Positions 46,537 through 57,978 of a DNA stretch of 64,000 bases are shown in pieces. The notes beneath the pieces were generated by a model that was given only the letters and a program-made list of their open reading frames with translations, was not told the DNA's origin and ran no database searches. The DNA comes from Rhodocollybia butyracea. Its lineage: Eukaryota > Basidiomycota > Agaricomycetes > Agaricales > Omphalotaceae. The position numbers and the translations under genes are program-made. Each line of letters opens with the position of its first letter. Within the stretch, counting starts at the first letter, position 1. The stretch is taken from NCBI GenBank assembly GCA_015501585.1, contig JADNRY010000140.1:1-64000 (forward strand), given 5' to 3'.

Positions 46537-48970
46537 CTAAGAGGTATCTTCGTCTTTCTCCACATGTCCCTTATTGGAGCTGTTCAATATATCCCTCTTG
46601 TCCAGTCGGAATACCGACATCCAGAATAAAACACCCGATACAATTGAAATCACCGCCATAGCTCCGTAGTTCCAAACCAGAAGCGGATCTGTAGAAAGAG
46701 CTAAACGGAAACAAGTGTTTGTAAGTATACTCTTCTCAAACATGAGTGGAACTTCGGCGCACCCACGAAGGCCTCCCCAAGGGCAGATGCTATGGCAGAC
46801 ATGAAAAGGTAAACAGCCATTACCAGCGAGCGCATATTCTGGGGCGCTTTGGTGAAAGCATATTCAAGACCAGTAATTGAAGCGAAAATCTCGCTAAAGG
46901 CGATCAGGATGTATCTGAACCAACCAACATATCAACCATGAGATGAGAAAGCAATAAAATCTTCACATACGATCCTGATTGGATCCAAACGTTGAGGGGA
47001 GAGACTAATGCATTTCCAGAGGCATCTCTGCAGGTAGCCGCCTCCTCACCGCAAGGATTTGTCTGGTTCGATGATCAAGAGCCGTGCAACTATGTCATAC
47101 TTGATCTCGCACCTTATAGATATAATGCTGAAGAACTGCGAGATGAAGGTTGAAAACGGCGGTTTTCGAAATGATAGGATGTATGTATGCGCTTACCTGC
47201 AGCCCAAATCATAGCTAACGCACCTGTGAACGTTTGATCAATACGATACTATCGAATTCGGAAAGTAGGAAAGAGACGAACCAAAAGCAAAACCTGCTGT
47301 AATCTTCTTCAGAGGGCTGAATTTGATACCGGCTCTGCGAAGAGCAGGGTATAACTACACCATATTCAGAAGATTTTCGATGAATTAAACGACACGGAAT
47401 TGAACATACGAGCTGATCACAAATCGGGATAAAGATAATGAGAGCAAGCGGGTCAAGATTGGAAAGAATATCATTCGGTACACCCTGAGTCGTCATCGTT
47501 GCTCCCTGCGAAGTCAAATTGTTGTTCAACTGATTATATGACAACCCTATCACAAGTCGTTAGTACGCCTTCTGGCTCCACATATATCTAGAAATCCTCA
47601 CAATATAACGGGAACCAGCAAAACACCACACACGCTTTCAGCCCCTCTTCACTTCATCCACCCATCCATCGTTAAAAGTCATCCACTTGGGCTTATCTTG
47701 GACATGACTAGGCTTCGCACTATCCCACAAGTTGGGTGCCGTCAGCTGACGCCAGGTACGTAGGGGATTGAGACTCCATCGTCCACGGGTTGCGAAACGC
47801 CATAGACGGAATGCTGTAACTAGTACTGATCCAGTTGGAGGGGTTCGATTATAGCGGGCTCGTCCAAGCCAAAGGACGATAGGGCAGAGAAGAAAGACAA
47901 CTGTGGGGAGCGTGTATGCTAACCAAAAACCAACATACTGGGTGCAATGGTGAGCTGAAGCGGACGTTGTTACCGGAATAGGCATACCTTTTCTGAAAAG
48001 GACATCCCTATCTTTCCGCCAAAGGCTCCGAGGTTAATGAACATGTAGAAGTACTATAATCATCTAATCAGACTAGGCGATGGAATAGCTGCCTTCGAAA
48101 ACATTACCATGTAAATTCTTTCAATCGTTAATATTGGATCAACAATAACCCTTTCTCCCTTCCGTGTGGTTTTGATAAAGAGCTTGGTGCGCTTGTACTG
48201 TTCTGCGACGAGAGGCGATATATTCGCCTTGAACAATCCCGTTCCTATATAAAATTGTATCGGATCGAATCATTCAGCGTTCCAAATACAACAAGTTTAA
48301 GTCATAATGGTACTGACCAAGACCCATGACTATGAGCGCAATCGAGAATACTGCGATCGCACCCTTCTCTTGCTGAATAACACTAGGGATAGCAGATATC
48401 ACAAGCAGAATATGTCCTATTAATGTGACAACCACTGCGATACAGATAGTATTGTAGCGGCCAAGATGAGCATCTGCAATGTATGCTCCAAGAACTGGAG
48501 TAACGTAGCACCTGGATGACAAAGTTTAGGTTTTATGACTTCTCAGAGGCTCTTAATAAATGTACCAGAACTGATAGAACGTCGTTAGACCAAAGGCAGT
48601 CTGCTGGCCAAGTCCAAGTGCTCCTGATTGTCCATCTGCGAATCCTGCTCCAGTCTTCGATCCAGGAGGCAAGGGTTGTTGAATAAAGTTAGTGAAGACC
48701 ACAGTACATCCATAGAAAGAGAACCGTTCGCTAGCTCTATAATGGCAATTACTAAAGTAGAGAATAATCAGTCACATGGAGAAGATGTCAAAAAAAAAAA
48801 CAAGAAGCACAGAAAGCATCCCAAGGAACATTATCCGGAACTCTTCGTAGCGTCAGTCTTTCATCTTCCGTTGGAAACTCCAATCCATCATGGATTCCAT
48901 CGAGTTCAATTTCGTGATCATGGCTCGATGTCGACCTTTTTTCTTCAATATTTTCTTCGGAATTTCCCAT
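46537..48970 (-). pseudogene. POT/PTR2-type di/tripeptide transporter with two frameshifts
   Basis: A proton-coupled oligopeptide transporter of the plasma membrane (PTR2 family), about 600 residues when intact, in about a dozen exons. Start MGNSEENIEEKRST at 48970; RRVPDNVPWDAF precedes the first helix. Family motifs: FTNFIQQPLPPGSKTGAG, GQQTAFGLTTFYQFW, LGAYIADAHLGRYNTI, GLFKANISPLVAEQY, YMFINLGAFGG, WLSYNQLNNNLTSQ, PLKKITAGFAFGALAM and a final SALGEAFV with DPLLVWNYGAMAV. At about 48736 one base is missing in what should read ELAERF, and at about 47637 one G is missing in a G run before LKACVVFCW. Everything else is open and splices well. It is either newly inactivated or carries two sequence errors. 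Ends KDEDTS. Confidence 0.82.
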
Positions 48971-49309
48971 GGTCGACTGAGTGGGAATTGACGAGGGTAC
49001 CAAGTGAAGCAAGATAAGAATAAGGGGAATTTATACTAGTATGAGTGCCCATGTGGGATGATAATTCCTTGGAAGTGGGAACTCGTCAAACGATCATGTG
49101 GTGGATAGTGCACAAGATCTTATTGAAAAGACGCACCAAAGACGTCTTTTTATGGATTCGGGAAGGACTGCTGCCAAGGAGGGAGTAACCGGAACTCTTA
49201 TGAGGAGATCAATCGGAGCATTCAGCAAGGTGTGCTGCCAAGGAGTGACAAGCGCACTCAGCTCAAGGGATGTATTCACACTACTACCAGTGGCTGATAC
49301 TAAGCCGGA
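48971..49309. other. Upstream region of the peptide transporter
   Basis: 339 bp with no gene I can support; overlapping short open frames at 49094-49409 are not protein-like. Confidence 0.4.
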
Positions 49310-50295
49310 TGGATCATGCCCTGAATGGTCGTCTCAAAGTCCTCTGGTTTGCGTCCAAGTATGTTCTCTAACAAAGGTGCAGCAACGGCAGTATCCTCAT
49401 CGCGTATAGGCTAGCATCATATGCAATCGCCCATTCTTTTGCCATCATCTTGCCGTTGATTGAGGGCAAATTATACAACCCGTTGTATAATACTATTCTT
49501 CTACAGAGACCTCTCAAAAATCGAAACTTCCTGACATATAACCTGACTATGAGCCTGTGCAGTCTCTTCTAGACGCCGTTCATGGGCCCGATAGTACCAG
49601 AATTTGATTTTTATATTGATATTCACTGACGCAAACAGATACTTGACCAGAAGAAGTCCGGAAGCTTTCTCCAAGTTTGTCTATCTCATGCAGAGCATCT
49701 TTGTTAGTGTCAGATAGTCAGCAGCCGGCAACACTTAGATCCCATAGGGATCCACGCAGAGTCGGAAGAGCTCATAAGCACCTTTATCTGGCCTCGTAGG
49801 CTCCATCAGACACTGGTATGTAGGTAAAGCTAACGTCCGTGTGGTGGAATGGCAAAGTAATGTAGTTTTCTTTGTGCGAGAGAGAGAGATAGAAAAGAAA
49901 AATGGTATATTTAACAATATCAGCTCACGGTCAGGCTTCTCCTCGCGGTCCTTCAATAGTGGCAACTCTCCAACGATGTGCTGGAAACGACGTGTGTCAT
50001 TTACAAAGCGAAACAGGTGTTTCCGAAGTGTTCCGGGGGCGGTAAGCAACGATGCTACGGTCCAATTCTTCGCTGAGCGATCCAACTACCATTAGCTGTG
50101 CAGGAGTAGAAGATAGCGTCAGTCCACATGCATGAACATAGTAAACACCAGCTTGTGTGCCTAGGAACGTCTTGCCATTGACTTTGGGCTGCGGAGACCT
50201 TTGAACGATGCCTCATGCTGAAATGTAACTTTATATTATACGAGAAATAGAAATTACCGATATCGGAAAATGCACTCTTAAAGCTACATCGTTGT
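49310..50295 (-). pseudogene. Shredded copy of the NmrA-like gene
   Basis: Two blocks align to the gene at 4382-5372. Block 1 (about 49310-49690) matches its 3' part: GTCGTCTCAAAGTCCTC, GCGTCCAAGTATGT, TGCCATCATCTTGCCGTTGA and GGGCCCGATAGTACCA, with many indels and stops. Block 2 (about 50195-50295) matches the exon 1 end: GACCTTTGAACGATGC, CTCATGCTGAAA and CGGAAAATGCACTCT. Between them about 500 bases of unrelated DNA replace the middle. That insert has a minus-strand frame (49735-50085) with an apparent intron, of unknown nature. The order and strand of the blocks agree with one old gene copy. Confidence 0.8.
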
Positions 50296-51273
50296 CAGCG
50301 GAACTGTGATGTTGGAGTTTTGAGAGGATCCCGCCGGTACGTAGAGCGGGAAGAGGACCTTGGGAGTCCCCCCCTCGTTGAATATGTTTAGGCTAGACTG
50401 TTGCATGTCATATTTATTACTGGCTTGTTGCCAAATATTGGTACGCTGGGATCAAGAAGCTACCTGAAGTGCCTACGTTTCAGCAGGGCCAATTCCCCAG
50501 TGTTTGGACAAGGTCGCTACGCTTCGGTAGTGGTAGATCATGGAATGAAAGAGAGACAACAAGGTTCAACAGTAAATTATCTACCTACGGAACTACGACA
50601 TGTTGCGCTCATACTTGAGACTGGGGCTTCATATTTGTCCAAGGTGGGTATGAACACAGTATTAGAAACGCGTGTTCAGGCCTTCAGTATCCTCCCCAGC
50701 AAATCTACAAGACCTGTGCAGCCGCATACTACATTATGAGGGACTTGTGATGGTTGTCCACCCATTGCAATCGCTCGATTGCCAGGAAGTGGTCCTGTGT
50801 GAAAAACTTTGGTTAGGTGCCTTCTGATGTCTGATGTACCTTGTCTTGTACTTCGAGCCATGGCTCGACCTAACCGACTCTTTTCAAACATAGAGAGGTT
50901 AAGTTTTACTCTTTGTGTCATGTTTTGACAATTGATATTACGACCGCATTGGTTATTTCGCGGGAGCGATCGCTTACCGAAGTTAAGTCGGCCTAGGGAG
51001 GACAGCGGCCGAAGGAATGCTGTAATGTGGTTGCGTTGAGGGTGTCGACTTGTGGTCTGGAAAGGTAAGCTAGCTACCGAACTTAACTGCATGATGAGCC
51101 TTCTAAGGAACATTATCAGTAATGACGAATAGCTATAAACAGACATACTAATTCGGAGAGTCGAAGCATTCAGCAATGTATTGGAATGGTCAAGCGATGG
51201 AATGAGTAGGGATGTATTAGGATGTATTCGATGAGCCAGAAACCGGTCGTCTAGATCTAGTACAGATGTTCTA
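50296..51273. other. Intergenic stretch without a supported gene
   Basis: Open frames at 50401-50739 (plus) and 50676-51176 (minus, 166 codons, basic) were checked; neither shows a family motif or convincing splice partners. Confidence 0.4.
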
Positions 51274-51623
51274 TTACAACTTGAATCCCAAGCCGCGCAT
51301 GCAAGCTATGTGACTTTGAACGAGTTCCTTGCAGCTTTCGTCTGCTTCCGGGCCGTTCTTGAGGAAACAATCGTCTCTAGCGGATTTGGTTTGTGGGCAT
51401 GCGCAGCATCTAGTAGAAAGTAAATGTAAGACAAAGATGGAAACTAGGATTCTCTTGTAGCGTACGGCTTCAGTCCCTCAGGATTTAACGGGTTCATCTT
51501 TGGGTTTGTGGGGTCAAATTTTGCAGGAGGTTCCGGCGATGACCAGAGTGAAGTTATCTGTGAGCCACGGTGAGAACATTAATCGAGTTGACAGGACAGA
51601 AGAACCGATACTTTTTGGAACAT
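51274..51623 (-). CDS. COX17: Cox17, mitochondrial copper chaperone for cytochrome c oxidase
   Basis: A 79-residue intermembrane-space protein that hands Cu(I) to Sco1 and Cox11 for assembly of cytochrome c oxidase. Three exons, in coding order: 51612-51623 (12 nt, codes MFQK), 51466-51557 and 51274-51409, with introns of 54 and 56 bp. The first intron ends at a CACAG acceptor, and the frame then reads through SSPEPPAKFDPTNPK to the conserved core. Residues 35-43 are PCCACPQTK, the copper site, and the twin CX9C motif is Cys39-Cys49 and Cys61-Cys71 (import by Mia40). It ends IACMRGLGFKL, as in all Cox17 proteins. Intact despite decayed neighbours, as expected for a respiratory gene. Its promoter is shared with the ABC transporter. 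Confidence 0.95.
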
Positions 51624-51814
51624 GGCGGTGAGCAAGCAATCAAGCTTCTGTCAGCGTGACAATAATGTTATATGACACACATGACCTTATACCTCGTGAC
51701 CTCCGTGACATTATTTTCGCTTCACACCACGCTAATCATGATCGAAAGAATGGTGTCAGTGACGGATGTAAGGGGGCTTCTCATAAGTATCTCACCAGCT
51801 TCAATGCGCTCCCC
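51624..51814. promoter_or_regulatory. Short divergent promoter, COX17 and ABC transporter
   Basis: Only 191 bp separate the two start codons. The ABC frame stays open upstream to 51656, but the signal peptide fixes its start at 51815. No clear TATA box. Confidence 0.5.
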
Positions 51815-54800
51815 ATGTTTCTCGTAAATCTCCCTCTGTTCGCCTACGCGCTACTCTTCTCTGTGTCCAGCGTGCAAGCACAAACTTGCGAAAACTATGG
51901 TCAGCTGAACAGAACCGGCTGTGATTGTCCCACAGGATTTGGTGGTCCAACTTGTTCTGAATTGGCCTGCGGAGGAAATATCTTCCAAGGCTCCCAGAGA
52001 CCTTTAACATCGACTTCATCAGGATTCGCCAATTTGACCTCGTCCGGTTGCTCATGTCAAAGTGGTTGGACCGGAACAGCGTGCAACGTTTGCACAAGCG
52101 CAAATGCTTGCCAGAACGCGGCAAATGGACTGGGCAATTCCGCTTCGTCTTTGACCGGAGACGATAACGACGGATTGAACCACACGCTTGTCTGCAACAC
52201 CTCGCCCAAAGTATGGGCATCCAGTCAGATGAGCTGCAGTGTTAATGTGAGTAGTTGAAAGGAACTTACGCGAATTCGCATAACATTTTCTTCTAGAACC
52301 CGACGCTGCAAAGCTTATACCCCTTGTCTTCGACACTCAATATCATCCGCACTCTTAATCCTTCTCTCAGTCCGATACCTAACGTTACGTCGTTCGGTTC
52401 CGCAGGATCGCTATTCGCTCAACTTTTCTACGAAGGCGAGGAACAGTTTTACTGCGAAGCTGACTCTTGTACGCAGGATACCAATAACTGGACTTGCCAG
52501 AATCTTGCATGCGTTTGCAGAACAAACACAACGTTCTGCGGAGGTGTTCCCCAGACTAATCTCACTGGAACCATCGACACTTTGAGCGGGACTCTCGAGA
52601 TAGATTGCGGTGATATCGACAACTCTACCCAACAAGCAACGTGTGGCTTCAAACAATCCACGATAGACAGTCTTTTTGGTTCCTCTGGACTAGTGCTGAA
52701 TGGGTGCTCTTTCGGCGAATGTCTCAGTCAGAGCGTTCTTGACAGTAACAGCACTAACTCCGCAACTTCGTCCACTACTGGCAGCACTCGAGCCTCTCTC
52801 GGTGGCGGTGTTATAGCTGGACTAGCCGTTGTAGGAGGACTCTTGCTTGCTGCAGTTCTGTTTTTGCTTCTGGGTTGGTTTGTACAGAGACGGGCTCGGA
52901 GAAGTGGACACGACCTTAAAGGATCTGGCAACGTCGCTGTCAAATGGTCCAACGTTAGTTACGTTGTCCAGACTTCAACCAACAACCTATGGAAGAAACG
53001 TAGTTCCTCAGGGTACAGCGACGACAAGGTCATCCTTGACTCCGTTAGCGGGCATGTCTTACCGGGACAAATGATGGCTATCCTTGGTCCCAGTGGTATG
53101 TCGAGGCTCCTTACTGGATCCACGAGCTGAAATTTTCTTAGGGGCTGGAAAAACAACTCTTGTGGAAATACTGGCTGGAAAGCACAAGTCTGGTTCCATC
53201 CTCGGCCATGTCGAATTCCCATCCACATCGCAACCGAATCCTCGCATTGGCTTTGTTCCCCAGCAAGATGTTCTTCCCCCAACCTTGACCGTCTACGAAG
53301 CACTTCTTTTCGCGGCTCGTTTACGTCTTCCGGAGAACATTTCCAGATGTCGAAAAACGCTCGAGAGTGGATGCAATCATGCAAAAGTTGGGTATAGATA
53401 GTCTGAGGGACACCAGGATCGGCGATAATACAAACGGAAGAGCGAGGGGTATCAGTGGAGGAGAGATGAGGAGAGTGAGTATCGGTCTGGAACTTATCGC
53501 CAGCCCAGATGTATTGATTCTGGATGAACCCACTTCCGGTGAGTGTTTGTATACTTACTCTCTCGAACTGTACTGAATATTGAAACTTTTTCAGGCTTGG
53601 ATTCGGTCTCTGCTGCACGAGTAGCCAACGTGTTGCGTTCTATCGCCCATGATGCCTCGGCCCCTACTGCGGTAATCGCCTCTATTCACCAGCCCAGGTA
53701 CGTCAGTTACCCATTTCACTCTACACCTATTCTCAATCATTCTCCTTTCAGCTCTCAGCTCTATCAAAGCTTTGACACAATCCTCGTTCTCTCGCACGGT
53801 CATGCTCTCTATTCTGGTCCTGGCTCCTTTGCTCCTGTGGATTATCTCGCTGGTACTGGTGCAGCCCCGTCTTATCAACAGGGATATAATGTTGCCGATT
53901 ATTTGTTGGAGGTGGCTAGTGACCCACCTCTGGCACTACTGCAATCTCAATCTCAGAGTCGTCATACCACTTCCAGAGAGCAGGAAGAAAAGGTTGGAAA
54001 GGGATTCAACCGATAGTGTTGTTCGTACTGAGCCAAAACGTGAGCTGTTGGGTAGGTCAAAATACGCGACAACGTTTTTGACGCAGCTGGAATACCTTTC
54101 GGGGAGAGAGTGGAAGATTCTGAAAAGGCAAGCGCTTTTTTTGTAACGTCTTAAGCAGGCCATCTTATAATCGTCTTAGGGACAAGACACTTTTCATCAC
54201 CCATTTCGTTGTTGCTGCTGTGCTCGGAGTGTTCTGCGGTACGTTTCTGAAGCAGCGGCGAAAATTTTTTGGGCAATGGTTGAATGGATTTAGGTGGCTT
54301 GTATTTCAAGATCAACACTACCATCGCCGGCTTCCAATCTCGAGTTGGATGCTTATTCTTCCTTGTGAGTTTATATTCTCTTACATTCCGGTTGCTGATA
54401 CGTCTTCCTAGGGAGCCTTGATATCATTTTCGTCCTTGAGTGCGCTGTATAACATAGTCGAAATTCGACCCTTGTTCCTTCGTGAAAGGTCTGCCTTTTA
54501 CTACAGGTTCGTGTTGCTCGCTGGAAAACAAAGCTCATAATTCTGATGACTGTCCGTTCAAAGTCCTACCGCATGGCTGCTCTCCCGTTTCCTCTTTGAC
54601 GTTATTCCTTTGCGACTTGTACCTACCATTGTCGTCTCAACTATGTACGTATCGTCTTCAGTTTTAGTGTCACTATCATTGACTCAATGGGCGAACTTTA
54701 GCACGTATTGGATGGCAGGTCTCGCACCAGACGCCGCACACTTTTTCAAGTTCCTGTTCATACTTGTGTTGTTCACGCTTGCGCTTACGCTGTTTGTGAG

Positions 54801-55282
54801 TATACATCTCGCTGTTCTCCCCATGTGCTCAATGCCTTTCTGGTAGAACTTCCTCTTGGGTACCCTCTTCCGAAACGGAGGCATCGCAATCCTACTCTCC
54901 GCTCTGACCGCACTCTACCAAATGACCTATGCCGGCTTTTTTGTTCACCTCGACTCGATACCACCGGTCCTCCGTTGGCTGCAGTGGCTCTGCCCACTCA
55001 AGTACTGTCTCGAAGCTCTGTCGGTAAATGAAGTAGGGTCTGGACTCATGATCCAGGATACTCTGCAAGGGGTTCCTGTCGATGTATCGGCGGCTTTGAT
55101 CATGAATCTTGTAAGTCTTTGCCGTGTTCCTTCAGCATTCAATACTAAACCGCCTTTTCCAGCTATTTGGATTTGGCGAAAACAACTATTATAGGGATGT
55201 ACTTGTTCTGTTCGCGTTCATTGCTGGGTTTGGTTTATCCGTTATCGGCGTAGTGTGGGTAAGAGTCCGCGAGCAACGCTAG
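51815..55282 (+). pseudogene. Adp1-like ABCG transporter with EGF-type ectodomain, two frameshifts
   Basis: A half-size ABCG transporter like yeast Adp1, about 1000 residues. The start at 51815 gives a signal peptide (FLVNLPLFAYALLFSVSS). Cys-rich EGF-like modules follow (GCDCPTGFGGPTC, GCSCQSGWTGTACN), then a long glycosylated luminal/extracellular part, a transmembrane helix near residue 315, Walker A GPSGAGKTT (about 408), the signature ISGGEMRRVSIG, Walker B VLILDEPTSGLDS, the H-loop ASIHQP and six C-terminal helices (FVVAAVLGVFCG, FQSRVGCLFFLGA, MTYAGFFVHL). Twelve exons: 51815-52246, 52297-53095, 53142-53538, 53595-53697, 53752-54127, 54180-54238, 54294-54364, 54412-54506, 54564-54644, 54702-54795, 54847-55110 and 55163-55282. 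Exon 3 has one extra base near 53345 and exon 5 one near 53960. The intron at 54128 uses a GC-AG donor. Either a fresh pseudogene or sequence errors. Confidence 0.87.
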
Positions 55283-55765
55283 AACTATGTGGTATAGCTA
55301 TTGTGTTACCTTCATGAATGATTTTTTATTCGACTAGACGTGTTTCTGGCTTTCGGTCGAGTATCCGATCCGGGACGAATCTCAAACAAGTTCACGGACA
55401 AGGTTACCGTGACACGGTTTTGGGATTTCAAAATTTCAGCCCTCGGCGTTCCTTTTTTTAACCAGACAATCCTGATCGATATCGGTGGAAGAATATGGTG
55501 AAAAACCGGGATTTCCCTCTTTTAGACATAACGTTTGGCAATGAACCGACTAGTTCCATACAATATTCCTCAATTCTTGTGGCATCATTGACCGTGACAA
55601 TTGCGAGCTCAGGCTGCATGAACAGCGCAGCGCGACTAACATCTATGTACTCCAACATGGACTGCACTTTGTTCTTAAGTTAGTATGTTATTGGAGGGCA
55701 GGGGAAGAAGTATGTGTATATTCACCCGAGATATAAATGCTCGAAGTATGGACATGCTTCACTTG
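55283..55765. other. Spacer after the ABC transporter
   Basis: 483 bp with no gene that I can support; short open frames at 55458-55683 lack motifs. Confidence 0.45.
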
Positions 55766-56026
55766 TTCATTAGACTTCTCGGATACAACCTACGCTTCCG
55801 ACTTCTTGAAATCTATCGGAGGCAGGTGCTAGTACACACGCCATTGATAGTGGAGAAGTTCCTATCAGAAGGCTGGCGTAAAGAAGTATGGCCCTCTCAA
55901 CATAACCTATAAGGCTGTCGGAGACGGGTTCCAAAACTACATACATCAGCAGCTGACGTTGGCAGATTGCTGAGGCAACCTGGCAGCGCAGGAAATGGGG
56001 AAACAAAGGTGCTTGGTATTTTTGAG
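55766..56026 (+). pseudogene. Relic of a fourth toxD-like reductase
   Basis: The stretch aligns to the middle of reductase copies B and C: TAGACTTCTCGGATACA, CGACTTCTTGAAATCTATCGG, then GTGGAGAAG and CCTATAAGGCTGTCGGAGA, and at the end GGAAATGGGGAAACAAAGG with TTGGTATTTTTG. Stops and indels are frequent and both ends are lost. It lies just upstream of the intact tandem pair and on the same strand, so it is probably an older tandem member. Confidence 0.75.
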
Positions 56027-56694
56027 TTCGATCCGCATAAGTAACACTCGGAATATGGAACTTTGCTCGAATTAGTACCATTTGTGAGTTATGTATAATC
56101 GCCCTTTTTCCCAACTATGTGGAGATTGCTCCAAATCAAGCTCCAGTGGCCTTTGCAATTGGAGTAACAAGGTCGGCTGACCCACAAGAGACTCCTGGCT
56201 GATGAGAAGCAGCGCTTATATTGTATTGTAGAGTACTTACTCCTCCCACAAGACGTTATTCATCATCGGGGGAAATTGTTATTGTAATTGATTACCTTTT
56301 TCAGTGACAATCATGGCTGAAAAATATTGGACTCTCATAGGAAACGATCATTTTCCAGCCATGATTTTTCTTGAAAAAGGTAAATATTAATCGCAACGAG
56401 CCACTTGCATCATTTGGCAGATCGCCGGAAACTTTAATAGAGGTTGGAACTTCCACGGTTCGGTCCACCAGTCAACGGACATCTGATTGTGCCTCGGAAT
56501 CGAATCGGATGGCCGAGAGTAGCAATGAAGTCTTTACTAATGAGCAACGATTCGTTGTCTTCCAGAATGTCAGCCTATCAACCCTGCTTTCCTTGGCCGA
56601 CGCTGACCGAGCACAAGTGGATAAGAGTAATAAACAATCTCTTACGCGTCCTGTATATAAAACCATTGCCCCAGTTTTCCCCAGCCTACATATC
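56027..56694 (+). promoter_or_regulatory. Upstream region of reductase copy B with TATA box
   Basis: TATATAAAA at 56654-56662 lies 33-41 bases before the ATG at 56695, matching copy A in spacing. The region also holds the hairpin at 56291-56385. The frame is open upstream of 56695, but conservation starts at MSEQKVLYL. Confidence 0.6.
56291..56385. repeat. Fold-back inverted repeat
   Basis: Arms of about 34 bases (from ATTACCTTTTTCAGTG to ATCATGGCTGAAAA, and the complementary TTTTCCAGCCATGAT to GAAAAAGGTAAAT) with a 26-base loop and a few mismatches. Could be a tiny MITE, a hairpin transcript or a recombination scar. Confidence 0.8.
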
Positions 56695-57978
56695 ATGTCT
56701 GAACAAAAAGTCCTATACCTCGAGAAGCCCCAGGGCGCATTCGTAGTCTCCAAAGCCCCCATCTTGAAGCCTGGCCCTGGACAACTTTCCGTCAAGGTCA
56801 AGGCCTCTGCACTGAATCCGGTTTGTAGTCCTTTCTCCTATACCCTAGGAGTCCGATCCAATGGATATCTATAGGTTGAGTGTCTAATTCAAGACTATGG
56901 CGTCATCGTCGAACACTACCCAGCCATTCTTGGTAACGATGTTGCGGGCGATGTAGAAGAAATCGGTGAGGGGGTTGAAGGCTTCGTCAAGGGCGATAAA
57001 GTGTAAGTAAAGTTGGATATTTAGTCAATCAATTTTTTTCAACTCGCAACAGCTTCTTCCAAGGCTATAGCGGTGATCTGGGTGGTTATCAGCAATATTG
57101 CTTGATTCCTGCGGATATTGTCGCCAAGGTCAGCTGACAAATCCTTTCGATCTTGACGAACCAATCAATTATACCCTAGATCCCTTCCAATATCGATTAC
57201 GCCCAAGCCGCTTCGCTTCCTGTCGGATTTGGCACTTCCGCTGTCGGTCTTTTGTCTGCAGAACCTACCGGAGCAGGACTAAACCCAACATTTGACCTGA
57301 AGGTCAACCATGCTGGAGAACCAGCTTTGGTTGTTGGAGGGAGTTCGTCAGTGGGCCAATATGGTATGTATGCGTCCATATGGTGCAAATTCTCATCTGA
57401 ATATATGCACAGCTATCCAAATATTCAGACTTCTTGGATACAGTACGATCATAGCTTACGCCTCTGCTCGCCATACCGACTTTTTGAAATCTCTCGGTGC
57501 CACACATGTCATTGATCGTGGAGAAACTGCTCTAGGAAATCTGGCAGAGGCCGTGAAGAAGATCACTACTGCGCCCCTCAAAATCGCTTACAATGCTATC
57601 GGAGATGCGGAGTGTCGAAGTGCATGTGTTGATTCTATCGTCGTAGGCGGACAAGTGGTCGACGTTAACCCTTTCGAGGCCAAGGACCCAGGAAATGGGA
57701 AAAAAGTGTTTGGTATCTTTGGATCAGTGCATAACCCGGCGAACAAAAAGTTTGGTGACATCATACGGAGAACCCTACCCAAGTTGCTGCAAGATGGAGC
57801 CATTGTGGTAAGTAATCATTACATTCCTAATTCATCGCTCTGATTTCCACTATCCCAGCCTAACCGAGTAGAGAAACTTTCCGATGGCCTCGCTGGGGTC
57901 GACGTGGGATTGAAAAGGATGAGAGCAAAGCAGGTCAGCGGTGTAAAACTGGTTGTTTTTCCGCAAGAAACTGCGTGA
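56695..57978 (+). CDS. toxD-like medium-chain enoyl reductase, copy B
   Basis: A 342-residue NADPH-dependent reductase of the same family as the gene at 9426. Six exons: 56695-56820, 56875-57002, 57053-57128, 57180-57363, 57413-57807 and 57859-57978. Motifs: MSEQKVLYLEKPQGAF, PGPGQLSVKVKASALNPV, PAILGNDVAGDVEEIGEG, LVVGGSSSVGQYAIQIFRLL for the cofactor, GATHVIDRGE and AYNAIGDAECRSACVDSI. The intron after the SVGQY codons is shared with copy C and absent in copy A. It lies in tandem with copy C, 840 bases away, on the same strand. No lesion. The substrate is unknown; there is no polyketide synthase beside it here. Confidence 0.93.
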
